From: Apus apus | Taxonomy: Eukaryota > Chordata > Aves > Apodiformes > Apodidae | DNA: 64,000 nt | Assembly (NCBI RefSeq): GCF_020740795.1 | Contig: NC_067286.1 | Span: forward strand, 925,990-989,989 | Reading direction: 5' to 3' | In this document: in pieces, positions 1 to 12,404 of the stretch | How the letters are laid out: every line of letters begins with the position of its first letter | How positions within the stretch are numbered: the stretch's first letter is position 1 | Translations under genes and position numbers: made by a program | Notes under the pieces: model-generated | Databases searched by the model: none | What the model was told of the DNA's origin: nothing | The model's input: only the letters and a program-made list of their open reading frames with translations

Positions 1-1548
1 TCATTTTTCAGCCAAGACTGTCCCAACTCCATGAGATTATTCCTTCTGCTGTCCACCAAGAACCTCCAGACTTCTCAGTTTTCCTCCCAGAGGCCAATCC
101 AACACCACAAAAATCCTGCTTTTAGGGTCCATTATTTAAGGTAGGAGAGATGGAATTTAGCCTGACAACATGCTGCTCATCTGCCTATTTGAAATTGCCC
201 TAGACTCTTTAAGAAAAAGGTACATGGTAGGAATATTTCCAACTGGCTTCTCTTTTCCACCATTTTTCAAACTTTACTTTGGCACCTTCACATTGGCAGT
301 AAGAAAAGCCTCTGCCCTCTGTGCAACTTTTAGTATCTCCAAGCTTTCACAAGAGGTTATTCCTTCATACAAGCCAGAATGAGCACCATGCTTCAGTGGA
401 GGGAAATCAAACATCCTCAACTCTTCTCTTAGCTGCAGATTTATTTATTTTTTCTTTAAATTAAATATATTTAAAGAGAGAACAGAGAAAACTCTAAGGA
501 CAGATATTAAAAGAATACAGAAGTATTTGGAGACCAGAATGAATGTGTTAAGCAGCCCAAAGCAAGGCAACTGGTAAAAACTTTTACATTAATAGTTCTT
601 CCCCCTCATTCCTCTCAGCTAAATTAAACCTGTGATTTACTGAACTTTCCCATTTACTTAATCACATTGCTTTGTATCTGGTAGTAATTATTCCTGGAGT
701 TCCTGTGAATTTCAGCCCATTGGCTTCCCTCCCCTTATATTAGTTTGTTTCTGATCTTCACTTATAATGACTTCTATACTTAGAAGTGTAAAATAATTTA
801 TCATCTGATTACTTTCTGTTCCTCCCCTCCAATCTACAAAGAGCAGGCAAACACTGGGGGTTATCTAAGGACATATGAAACAAACTTGATTTCATAGGAT
901 TAGTTTCCTTCAGATGTCTTGGATCATTTCTTTAGACCAGCTTAGACACCTGTAGCACAGCTGTTCCTCCTCATCTCTCCAGCATTATTTTAAACCACTG
1001 GAACCTGCTTTCTGTCAGCCTATTGCCAGGATAAATATTCCATTGATACAGTAGCTCTTGAATTCTTTTGATCTCTGCTCTTCTGTTTTCCTCACAAGCT
1101 TCTTCCTTATTTTCATAAGAAGATAGACAACAAGTTCTCAGGTTGCATTGTACGATACCAATTTAACTCTTGCTCTTCTGTCTTACAGAATTAACTAATG
1201 CCTGGTTTCTCTCCCTTTCTTTGGCTGGTGTTTTCCTCTTAAATTCTTTTTCTGCCCTCCAAACAGTTTGGCAGGCCATCTCTACCGATCTTCCCAGTTA
1301 GCAAGAAATACGGTTTAATTATTTAAAAGCTCTAGAGAGTTTTAAAAACTTTTTCTAGCAAGATCAGCTTGCTACACTTGAACAGGTTATGCGCAGCCAG
1401 AGGCTGTTCAGGAAGAAGGCAAGAAAATCTGTAGCTACAAATAGACACAAACCCCAGGCAAGGGAGAAAGAGCACGGCCTTGGTCTCAGTGATCATCATC
1501 TTACATACACCTTCCTCTTTTTCCCCAGTCCATTTTGAGACTCCTTAC
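1..1548 (-). other. BUB1B intron, no exon recognised
   Basis: The next human BUB1B exons encode the GLEBS motif and a charged helix, and I find neither in this stretch. A few short open blocks occur: minus strand near 287-439 (52 codons after a possible acceptor) and 960-1140, and plus strand 12-127. None matches a protein I know and they are within chance expectation, so I read the stretch as intron. Confidence 0.55.
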
Positions 1549-4500
1549 CCTGCCAGAGTTCCAAGGCCCTGCGCTTAGCTCGTTCTCCTTGGCCCGTGGA
1601 GCTGGAGGTGCTGCCCAAGGCTGTGGGGTAAGGATGGGAATCTCAGGTCCAGAAACTGAATTTTCATCAAACACAGCAAAACCTGGATTACTTGAAAGCT
1701 GCTGAGAAGGTAGAGTCTGGAAGCTTCTGGTTTGGTTTGTGGCTATAAGCAAAAAGATTTATGTAAAGCAACCTCTAAACTATCACACTCAAGTGCAAAT
1801 TCCACAGCAAAAAGATGTAACTCTTCCAATAATAATATGTGATTTCAGCAGCCAAATGTACCTTTAAGTGCATCTCCTACACGACTAATAGGAGCTCTCA
1901 CTTTCTTCTTCCCCCTGCCTTTTAGATCTGCCAGAGACCTTCTCTGAGGTTCTGCAGCTCCCAGAAGACCCGTATCGTTTTCATCAGAAGTTTCCTCCAG
2001 CCCCAGCAGTGTCTGCCGAGAAACGCGGGTCTGAAACTGCCTGGAAAAAACATTGGAGAAGTCAGCATCAACCTCACTGCCCACCAAAGCACACATCACC
2101 ACTCTAAGTTCTTCACTTTAGCTAGAAGGTTACCTGTGGTGGGACTGGAGCTTGTCCAAAGGCTCAGCCTTGCGCTGAAGACCTTCCTGGAAGATCAGAT
2201 CTGCTTTCTTAAAACTTCCTCTAGCCTCAAGTGCTTCTGCCCACGTTATGTAGAGCAGTGCCAGAGTTGTGCCAATTTCCTGGCTGTGTAGGTAGCTGTA
2301 CACATCCAAGGGCTCATTACAGTAATTTCCCTGAAAAAACAGAAGTGTTTCAGTAATCACATTGGACTACAAAGCATTCCAAGTTGATGTCTGTGTTTCG
2401 ATGCCTCCTGCAAACCCCACAGGTTTCCATACAAACCTTACAGGAGCAGCTGTAAGGCCAGGACATAAAATTGTAAAGCTAAAGAAAAGGAATCCAACAG
2501 GAGAAGAATAACAAGAAAACCTCTGACTGCATGTATATATTGGGTAATATTATTACCAGTCCCTTCATTCTAGACCACATATTCAAAGTCTCTTTGATTT
2601 TTTTCATCTGAGATACCTCGGTGATTGAACCATCTTATATTAGTATTCCTGAGAACAGTTAGTTTACCTTTCTCTAAAGTACAACATACTTCTTCATCAG
2701 TTTTGGAACTGCTAAATGAGCTCAGGAAGCTAATCCTGGAGAAAAGCTGCTTAAGACAACAAGAACAACAAAAACCATATCAATGGAAAGAGGGCAAGGC
2801 CAGAACACACTCAGCTTGGTTTTGCTTAAACATAGGGAGTGTATACAAGACAGTCAGAAGTTGAAAAAATAACTGGTAGGACAGATATAGCACCTAAAAT
2901 ATATCCAAATCACTTTCTTTTCTCCTTAAATAAATAATCCATCTCTACTCACTCAAACTATCTTTTTTACAGAACCAAACTTTTGGAGAGTTTGTAGCTG
3001 TCCAAACTGAATGATCCTAAAAAGGTCTGAAGATCCTATTGACAATGAGAAGTGGAATTGAAGGGTAGGTAATGTTTGCAGAGAGGTACAGCTTAACTGT
3101 GTGCAAATTACATGACAAGTACCAAGAAAAAGCAGCACCCAAGACACATTCCCACAACACTCACAAACTTGAGCCAGATGCTAAGGTAGCGAGGGTCCTG
3201 GTAGTACTGCTGCTGCTCATTGAGGGCTTTCACAGCCCTTTCCAGGATTGCTGCCAGGTTACCATCCTTCCCACCTTGGGGAAAGGTTTGCTCTGTCCAC
3301 CTGATGTACCTGGAGATGGGATACATTCACAGGGAGTCAGTTCTGAATGATATACAAGGCTTCAGTTTCTATACAACATTAGGAGGTTGAGGAAAAAAAT
3401 AGACGTAGTGTTGAAACACGCTATTAAAAAAAACTGATACAGAATTTATTCTTTAACAAGTTTCTTATTGAAGCAGAATATCTTTTTTCCCAAGCAGTTA
3501 CAAGGTAACTGACCTTTCTGTCCTTTCTTCTGAAATAAAAGGAAACTTACCTGTCCCAAACATCCAGGGGATCATCTCCAGCATAAAATCGGATTTCTGA
3601 TTCAAACTCCCTAAAAAAAAAGCAAACAAACAAACATAAATCCATCCAATAAATACATGTGTGCAACTGCAAAGATGTTTTCTACACTGTCAACTAAGAC
3701 CTTTGCTATCACTCTTACAATTTTGTAGGGCTATAATTAAAAAAAAATGTGATGTTATGTTACGATATATTTAGAGTTGAGCTTTTACTGATGAGAATAA
3801 AAGAAAAAAATAAGCTTTTGCATGCTTCTTCAAAATGAAAGTGCTGGGAAATGCCTCATTATTGAAAAAGAACAGACACGCACCTTTTCAAATGAGTGTG
3901 CAGAATTTTCTACCAAAGATTATGTGGTCTCCCTTGACAGAATGCTTGCTCTGTTATGAAGAGTTACTAGCAAACATATCTTGTGGCTTAGTTTTTGCAT
4001 GAAACATCCCTTATTTAAGTATAAAAGGCTGGAATACACACAGAGAATTATGGAAAAGTCTGATCATCAGACAACTACAGAACTGCACCAGAGAGCACAG
4101 TGAAGACACATCTAAGTGGCCGCACTGACAGTACTGATCTTGTCTCATTCTTCAACTCCTGTGCATCATCCCATCCCTACAACATGATGACTTTCCCCTC
4201 CAGCAGCATATCAAGAAGGAAAACCACCTTGCAGCTTAAGTCTGACAAGTACATAAGTTTGTGTTTAGTGGCAGCTCTAACTTGATCCTGTAGAGCCCCC
4301 CAGGCATTTCCTTGTTCTTGGAAGGCTCTGCTCAACCCTGACACCTCACAAACGTAACAAGTCAAGTTGGACAAACCCTCTTGCAGAGCCCAGTACAGTA
4401 ACAATTCCGTAGTTTTCCATAAAAATAATCCACATCCAACTGCAAAACTACAAATAGTAGTACATGCTGTACAGCCCCCACAGTAAGCAGTCCTACACAC

Positions 4501-4895
4501 CTGAAGTAGGACGGTAGCACAGGTATCAGTTACTACACTTCTCTTATGCTCTTTTTTAATGCCTATGCGATTAGCACAGGTAAGTAAGGCACAGAAAAAC
4601 TTACGAGGAGGCAGGAAGGGAAGGGGAATGAAGGTGTCAAAACATTGCTCACTGTTTCTTGAGCTGAAGAGCAGTGTGGGTGGCGGTGTCCTGCTGAGAC
4701 AGCGCTTCCTGCAAGCTGGCCATGACCCGGCCCTGCCGGAGGGGCTGCACATTCTCTTTGCTCAGCTCCCACGCGTCGTTGCAGTCCTCTGACATGACAG
4801 CCTCCCCGTTCAGTTCCGCCTTAACAACAAAAGCAGTCAGGAATTGATTCGCTGGGGAGGATACTAACCTGAAACCGGGCAGATCTGGCCGTCAT
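1549..4895 (-). CDS. BUB1B: BUB1B (BubR1) mitotic checkpoint protein, N-terminal exons; gene continues past the left edge
   Basis: BubR1 is a subunit of the mitotic checkpoint complex, which inhibits APC/C-Cdc20 until kinetochores attach. Exons read on the minus strand are 4869-4895 (tentative), 4653-4819, 3551-3610, 3165-3309, 2134-2330, 1862-2040 and 1549-1742; all junctions are GT-AG and the phases add up to 323 codons. The first KEN box is in [15 protein letters not shown] and the second in [17 protein letters not shown]. Between them lies the Mad3/BUB1 homology region (TPR fold) with [21 protein letters not shown] and [14 protein letters not shown]. The start is uncertain: an ATG at 4895 needs a 49-nt intron, while an ATG at 4795 in the next exon would work if the first exon is untranslated with its donor at 5189. 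The GLEBS motif, the middle region and the pseudokinase are not in the window. Confidence 0.93.
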
Positions 4896-5039
4896 CAGCC
4901 GATCCACCACACTTCTCTGGGCAGCCGCAAGCACACCGTGTAAGTCCCCAAACTCTTGAGGGAACTGGACGCTTAATTCCCCTCCGTGGGGAGGGGATAT
5001 GAAACATGAGCTAAGCACTGCTTTACAATCAGGAATCCG

Positions 5040-5760
5040 GCAGGCGATATTAGCCGGATAATAACTGCAGTAAGGCGTTTCCCTCCTCCCTGCGGGCTCC
5101 CTTCCTCCCCCCGAGCTGGCCGCCCTCTCTGAGGCCGCTGGCAGCCTCGGCAGCGCCGTTCCCGGGTCAGGCCCCTCTGGCTCCTCACCTACAGGCAGCT
5201 GTAGCGGGCTGGCAGGGCCGGCGGGTGCTCCCTGGGCTGAGGCGACAGCGGGAGGCGACGAGGAGCGCGGCGGAGGACCCCTCCTCCCCCCCCCCCCCCC
5301 TCACCGTGCGGCACCGAGCAGGCTCCTCACGCAGCACAAGAGGCGAAGCCGTTTCTCAAGCGGCTCCAGAACGGCGGTTCGTCCCGGGGACGCCCCTCCT
5401 GCCCCGCCGGCAGCGGCCGGAGGGAGGAGGAGGAGGAGGAGGAGGAGGAGGAAGGTTCCCTCAGCCCGCGCCGCCCGCACCAAGCGCGAGACCCCGACCC
5501 GTGAGGAGCGCGGGCGCCCAACGGCAGCGCCGCCTCAGCCCCCTTCGAAATTCAAACGCCGCCAGCCTCCTCCCCATTGGCCGCCGCCGTCCCCACGCCC
5601 CTTCTGATTGGTCCTCCCTGAGCCCGCCCCGCGGCGTCACGGGAGTCACAGTGTCTCCTCAGCCGCTCCGCCGCCCTGAGGAGCCGCGCTGCGCCTGCTG
5701 CCGGCGGGGGCACAGAAGGCTCCGGGAACCCGGTGAGGTTATTCGCTTCTAACGGGGCTG
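5040..5760 (-). promoter_or_regulatory. BUB1B: BUB1B CpG-island promoter with two CCAAT boxes and a CHR-like element
   Basis: The stretch is very G+C- and CpG-rich. Read on the minus strand, inverted CCAAT boxes lie at 5607-5611 and 5576-5580, 31 bp apart (about three helical turns). They are followed by TTTGAA at 5556-5551, directly preceded by a GGCGG-type sequence. NF-Y boxes at this spacing followed by a CDE/CHR pair are the usual design of G2/M genes repressed by DREAM. A splice donor at 5189/5188 (CTGTAG|GTGAGG) suggests an untranslated first exon of a few hundred bases. The island also holds a poly-C run (5287-5300) and a GGA microsatellite (5425-5452). Confidence 0.65.
5425..5452. repeat. 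(GGA)n microsatellite in the BUB1B CpG island
   Basis: About nine GGA/AGG units in tandem lie inside the probable 5' untranslated or promoter region. A poly-C run of 14 precedes it at 5287-5300. Confidence 0.9.
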
Positions 5761-8700
5761 GCTGAACTGAACTTTCAGACACCTGAGATTTTTATTTTCG
5801 TTTGTTTTCGCCGCTTCCCGGAGGTATTTTACTTTATTTTTTGACATTCCCTCCTCACATCTGCTGATTTAAATCCAGGTTTACAATTTTCCCTGGCAAT
5901 CGAGAAGAGATGTTGCCTTTTTTTTTTTTTTTTTTTCCCCTCCTTAGAAGCCGAGAGTGATAACAAAAAGACTGCTTCGTAGGTGCGTTCCTCCAGAGGA
6001 GGGTACCCAGAGCTCAGGGACGTCAGTAGCACCAGCTCCCTTGGCAGCTGTGTCACCTCTGCAAGGCATTTCAAGCCACCTCTCAGCTTTCCTCTGAGAA
6101 TCCCTTTGGGATCCTCAAATCCAAATTACCACTGTCACACTGAAATTGCTGTCCCGTCCCCCCCCCCCCCCCGTGAAGATTTCTTGACAACTGTGAGCAT
6201 GTTTTCCCACCCTGTTAAGCCCAGTTTGCACCAATGGTGGACCCAGTTCTTTAGAATTGTGCCCTGCGTGGTCGTTTGTCTTAAGTCACAGTGTCACTCC
6301 AGGCTGTGTAGGGAAAAGAATTCTGAGAATTATTGCACATCTTACACTGCAACATGCTTTCTCAAAGACCTCAGAACTGGCATTGCATTAGGAAAAAAAT
6401 AAAAACCAGCTTCTCTGAGCTAGATTCCCACATGGCATGCAGTATGTTAGTGTATTTTAAGTCTGACACAAATTTAGATAATCCAGGTTCTTGAATTAAT
6501 ACTTCTTTTTATAAAGAAAAGCTAATGTGAGTTTATGAGGCAATACATTGAACCTATGGAGAAAAAAAGGCAGTAAGTAAGTTGATTAGAGATTTAGGTT
6601 CTTTTTTTTGTGTAGTTTTTAACTCCAGAGGTAAGCATTGAAGATTCCTAGTTATGTGTAATTTGTTCCTTAGAGGTTTGCATCCATCAAAGAGACTGCC
6701 TTTGTTGATCTTTACATCACTAAAACAAAGTGATAAACAGAGAAAGGCTGCTATCTGTAAAGCCCAAGTCAAAGACCAGATTTTACTTTTTATAGATCTA
6801 TATGACAAATATTAAAAGTATTATTCTAAGATGGCACAGAAATAAAATTGGAGCTTGATTGTGGATGGGTGAAAGAGATTTCTTAAATCTACCTGTAAAG
6901 TTTGGACAACATGTTAATGTCTTTGGAGATAAAGGATTAACTTTTAAAGGTACTTTGATGCTTACTTGCCATCAAAAACCACTTCAGTTTAAGCACTTCT
7001 GTGCTTTTCAGTCCTGTACAGAAAAGGGTCCATGTAGAAACCAGTGCAAGAAAATTTATGCCTGTCTCAGAGAAGTCATACTCATAATATTCATATCTGA
7101 ACCTATGATATCTATTTAAAAGCTTACTGAAACACTTCTTTGTTCCTTTGCTTTATCAAAAGCTTTTCTACTGATCCAAACAATTTTACAAAAACATTTC
7201 TGTTGCTTAGTACGTTTCTCTTTCTCATACAAATGTTTATAAATGAGTATGTTTGTTGTACAATGATGCAAAAAGTTTGTCAATGTTCCCAGCCTAAATA
7301 GACAGACAAATCCAATGAGTTTTAGTGTGATTTCAGATGGACTTCAACTTTAAAAATAACATTCTCTTCGTCTTCCCTTCACTTTCCTTCTTTTTCTTTC
7401 AAAAAATAATGTGAGATTGGGAGGGCGAAAGGACTTTTCCTCCTTAAATAATTTTCTTTGTTGTATATTACTTCCATAAAAAAAAAAAACCCAAACAAAC
7501 CAATCAGAAATAGCTGTAGCACATCAGAAGCAAGATAAAAATGAAAAGTTTTGTTTGCCATTTTTCACAATTGCCATTTTTTTCATCCAGTTCCAATGAT
7601 TTTCTTAAACCAAAAATACTGTCAGAACATAGAATCAGGAGACTTTACCAGGCAGTAGCTCTAAGAGGCTGAGCTCTGCCTGCTGCCAAGTTTTATTAGC
7701 TCTCCTCACAACAACCATCAGTACCGTAGACATATTTACAAAACATCATTGCCATTGAATGGATACAAGCATAACCTTGAAACATACCAAATACTGTTGC
7801 TGTATGTACTGATGGGAAGAACACAATGAAAGGACACTTTTAATGGCAGGGACTCGCACAGTCTCCTGGCAGGGTAGGACAACAGAAACCATGCCAGGCA
7901 GGGTGTGGGGATGGCTCTCAAGCCAGGCTTGGCACTGATGGCTCACAGTGCACCTGTAGGGAAGAGGCTGCAGAATGAAACTGGGGTTCTTGGATGTCTC
8001 TACAGGAGAGAACAAAAGAAAGAGGTACACAAAATCTCTTTTGAGACCCAAGTTTGGAAACAGGATGTGTGGTGGCGAGGATCAGCAGCGTAAGTGATGG
8101 CTCAAGAATATTTTCCCTAGGTCTCTCCTGCCCATCCAGGTGCAGACAAAGGAAGACAGCCCCAAGCCTCCCACTGCCCCTCTCTCCCAGCACCATCCTA
8201 GCTCTGGCAGCCCTGGCAGCCCTGGCTTCAGTACCTTAAAGGTGGCATAAAGAGGCCAGCAGCCACACTTCCTTCTCACTGTGAGATCTTCTGATATTGC
8301 ACATCTATTAAGTCATGGCACTGGTGGCATCTCAGCACCCTTGTTCTGGGGTTACAGCCAGCCCTGTAATATAAACACTTACAGTAAAAGTCATAATCAG
8401 GTTCTGCAAATGCATTCTGCCTTTGTTTGGAGCTGTTATCCCAAGAAAGGGAAGGTCAGCAAAACCTTCCTGCTGACAGGACACCACAGTTCACCACAAG
8501 GCTCTGGGGGAAAGGTCGAATGCAGGAAAGAGTTGGAAGAAACACCTTCACTTTCTCGTTCCAGTTGTGTAGAATAAAAGACAGATGTCTTTGCTGTCCA
8601 TGTGGTGGCACTATTTGAACACACTTTTCCGTTCTGAGTGCTGCTGTTTAACTTTGCGGTTAACAAGCACAAACTTCTGGATATTTCCAGTACGAATTTT

Positions 8701-10400
8701 GCAGGATATAAGAACAAGAACATAAAAGCTTGTGGGGGGTCAGACTGAGCAGCTGGGGTTGCAGAGGAATGAACTGCCAAGGGGAGCCTGGCAGGTGTGG
8801 AGGGAAGCCAGAGCACCAAAAGCCAGTGGATTGCAATCTGAGGGACCCTGGATTCTAGCAGCATGAGGAGTACATCAGTGAGGTGAAGGTGAAGCACCAG
8901 AGACTGGAAATCGAGTGATCTCATAAAACAGTGTGCTAATGTGTGTGCCCAGAAGCTCAAACCATTCAGCAGCAGAGGGAAGATGGGCTGACAACACTGC
9001 CAAGGGCAGGAATATATCATATACGGCACAGCAGTGAGGGGAATGGAGCAGCTATGCTATGTCAGCCCACATGAATTGCCTTCTGCCAGGAACTAGTTTG
9101 GTTTTTGGTCACAGGAATCATTAAACAGTCTCCTAGGCAAGCAGAAAAAGCTTTTTCCTTTCTCCAGGTGTGTAGAAAGAAGAGTTAAGGAAGATTAGTC
9201 CACAGGAAAACAGCCTTTAAATGTAGAAGTGAGAGGAAAGTTGCGCCTCGGGTAATCCCAAGGCTAGCAAAATGCTGCAGGAAATGAGGAGGTATTTCTG
9301 CTCTAGCACACTCAGGGGGCTGCTGGTCTAAGGGAGTTATGTCTGTGCATGTCTGAGTCCCTTCATCACTGAGGTAGTATCATCTTTGGTAACAGCTGGT
9401 GAGGCCAAGTTCACTATGCTGTTATATACACCAGACCAGCACTACCTGGCTGCACACATTCAGCTGCACTGGAACTGAGTTGAACCTATCCTCTGCCCCT
9501 TGCTTTCAGTAAACAGGTCTGTCTGTGTCAGCATTTCTCTCAGAAATGTTTTTCTTGGTTCATCGAGGCCAACAGGATCTGGCATTCAACAGTTCTCCTT
9601 CCCAATGCCAGTCAGTTGCTTTAAAATAATTCAAAGTTCCTTATGCACTGAGTCAGGAATGGCTAGTTACAACTCATGTGACATACCACTATTTGAGTTC
9701 TGGTGAGCATTGGTCCCAGGTGCAGAAAACTGGGGCAAAGGGGCTGGTGCACATCAGATTGCTCCTATCTGCATTTTGCTCCTTCTCTTAAATCTCCTCT
9801 GTCCTTTCCAGCTTCTTCCCACGGGTTAGAAAGCACAGTGCAGTGTGTCCCTTTGCCCATCTAATGAGGAGCACTCACTGCTGCATTAGCACGACTGCTG
9901 CTGCTGAGCCCAGCATTCTGCTTTGCCTCCACAAAGATCATCCCTTGCTCCAGGTAAGCTGGGTTATGTTAGTCAGTGACCTGGGACACAGCCCTGCATT
10001 GCCAAAATTAACCAAAACAATCAGCTGGGCACTTAGCACCACTGCACAATCACAAATGCTGATTCTTAGTGCACAGCAAGCTAGTGGCATGTGTCTGGAC
10101 CTTTAGCCAGTGGTGAGAAAGGCAAATGCCCAGAGGGGGTCAGAGTAGAAACACTTTAGCTTCCCCCACCCATCAGCAATCCTCCTATGAGCAGCATCAG
10201 CATGGAGGGCAGGCTGGGCTCTACCCTCACCCTTGCTGGTGGCTGAAGATGTTGCACTAGCAATTAGCAACTACTGGAGAGTTCTCACAGTCCCAGGGGA
10301 GATGTTTGCTGGAGATAACGCTGAGTTACTAGAGAAACCATGTTTACATGGCAAACACAAGGCACACTCACCACCCTCCCTTAACAGAAAAACCACACTT
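5761..10400. other. Intergenic stretch between the BUB1B promoter and the CDHR5 3' end
   Basis: No coding gene is recognised. The interval has a poly-T run (about 5919-5937), a poly-C run (6158-6172) and an AT-rich part from about 6400 to 7700. A 197-codon open frame on the minus strand at 8436-9029 starts only at GTG, resembles nothing I know and lacks splice or promoter context. In human, IRF7 and PHRF1 lie beyond CDHR5; I see neither here. Confidence 0.5.
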
Positions 10401-10420
10401 ATAATTTCTGGGCAAATAGC

Positions 10421-12404
10421 TTTATTGCAGTAAGGAAGAAAGCTTTCCACATCTCAATCTCCACCTTCAGCAAAAGTGCAGGTCCCAAAGTCCACACAGC
10501 AAGGGCAGCACTTCTCAGAGAAAGGAGAGCTGAACTGAGCACTAGCAACACTGGGACAGGGAGATGTACAGACAGAAAGTATGGACCAAGAGGATAAAAG
10601 CCTCCTTGGAAATAATTTGTGCTTTGGTGTACATGTGGATCCCAGCAGCCATGCTTTGGTTTTCCTGTCTCAAGGGTTTATCTGGAATGATGGCAGCAAT
10701 GTGCATCTTGGTTTATAGGGAAAAGGCAGGATTATTTCTTGGTGTTGTATGTCTGCCATGAGACTTACTTTGTTGCAATCTATGCTGTTGTGCTAAGCTG
10801 AGAAAGTGAGATCAACATTAGTGACCCAAGCTCCTTCTGCTGCATCCTTTACTTGGACACTACTGAGCTTTCTACTGGAAGTTAAACACTCAACAGCCCA
10901 TGTCTGCTCTGCCCCAAAATGAGAAAACCAAGAGCAGCATAAATTTTGTGCTGTTAGATCAGAAGATGCAAATGCACACAGCTCTGTTCTCAGCCAGTGG
11001 AAATCAGCCCAGCTTTTGGTTGCCAACTGGGAGAAGAGGTTGGTTGGTGGCAGGTGTGCATCTAGACCAGAGCATCAAACACTTTACTCCCCATGCCACC
11101 CAGAAATGCTGTGCTCACTTTTCTGAATTTGGGCTTTATGGCAGGACCGTAACTGAAGACAATATTGCTGAAAGATGAGGGAGGATTGAGGGAGGAGGGG
11201 TCCAACATGCTATGGTGCTGTCACCCCATGAAATCAATTAGCAGGCATTCTAGCTCAAGCCTGGACTCAAGCCAAGCGTGGCAGAGCTGACTTGCTCTCA
11301 GTGAACCACTGAGAAGAGCCTGTTATTCTCCTCATGAATGAAAAAAGGTGGTATGCAAAGGGGTTGGCATCTGAGATGAGAGAGGAGCAGAGAAATGGTG
11401 GTGATATCTGGCAATGCTGAGCTCCACCTTCTGCAACAATGATAAAAAGGCCTTGAGCCCTGTTGGACAGGGAAACAATGGGAAACAATATGCTGACCCC
11501 ACATTCAGCACCACTGGAATGATACCCATTGCTGCCAAAAGCCCAGAAAGCTAGAAAGACCCCTGATGTTTCATAGGCTGGTCCTGGCAGGAGCTCTTTT
11601 CCCTGACAGGTATGAGACAGACAGCTAAAGAAGTACTGCACAATTAGTGATTTTATGACATAGAAAAAATGATGACAAAGTCCTTTAGTAAAGAACATGA
11701 GATCAGTCCTTGCTTAGCAGGACAGAGGAAACAGCAGCTCCCGAGTGTGTAGACTGGCTGTTGGCAGGATGAGGACCATGGTGGCACATGCCAGCTGCTT
11801 GTGGACAGAGTCTGGCATAGCAGAGAGCAGAGCCAAGCCCTGCAGTGAGCTCCTGGATACAGTCATCTGAGCAACTGCAGGGTCAGGGTGACGTGTGCTG
11901 GCTGACACCTTGCAGCTGGCATCAAACACTAACACCCTAAAGGGAACAGCCAGGCAGTCAGTGCTGCCTTATTTACCTGCCAAGAGGAGATGAACATCCG
12001 GTTGCAGAAATTTACTACTGTGAGGTGGGCTAAGTGCTTCCAAATCAATTCAGCTACATCTCTGCTGTATTTGCAGCCAGTTTGGGGAGTGTGACATTAG
12101 GGGCTCCAAGGGGAAGAGGCAGGAAGGTAGAGATATGAGATTTGTGTTTCCTCCACACAAAATCCTCACTTTTAGTGTCTCACTAAGGTTGAATTACCTG
12201 TAGTCTCTTCTGGCTTTAATTGCTGCATTCAGACAAGCAGGACAGGCAACCTCATCCTCCTGCATTCCAGTTTCCCCCCTGAGCAGAAAGACGGGCTTCA
12301 ACTCTGCAAAGCAGCTGAGATTCACCCATTCTGGGTGGGGAGTGCAGGTCCATTTCCATTATATGTCATTGTCATCTTCTGCCACTGCATCTGTGACATA
12401 TCTG
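10421..12404 (-). other. CDHR5: Probable CDHR5 3' untranslated region ending at a poly(A) signal
   Basis: The first convincing AATAAA on the minus strand after the CDHR5 stop is at 10426-10421 (ACTGCAATAAAGC). It is followed by a GT/T-rich stretch typical of cleavage sites. No coding content is recognised between this signal and the stop, so a 2-kb 3' UTR is the simplest reading. A nearer non-canonical signal cannot be excluded. Confidence 0.45.

Noticed and set aside
12-127. Plus-strand block after an acceptor-like TTTTCAG ending PTPQKSCF and stop
   Set aside because: Thirty-eight codons are within chance, no protein is recognised, and no nearby poly(A) signal supports a gene end.
4177-4752. 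191-codon minus-strand open frame
   Set aside because: It starts as an out-of-frame shadow of the second BUB1B exon and runs on into the intron. The splice sites of the real exon interrupt it and the product is not recognisable.
5225-5752. 175-codon plus-strand open frame in the CpG island
   Set aside because: CpG-rich DNA has few stop codons. The product is a low-complexity Arg/Pro/Ser chain with overlapping frames on both strands.
8436-9029. 197-codon minus-strand open frame
   Set aside because: It has only a GTG start, no recognisable domain, and no promoter, splice or poly(A) context. Probably accidental.
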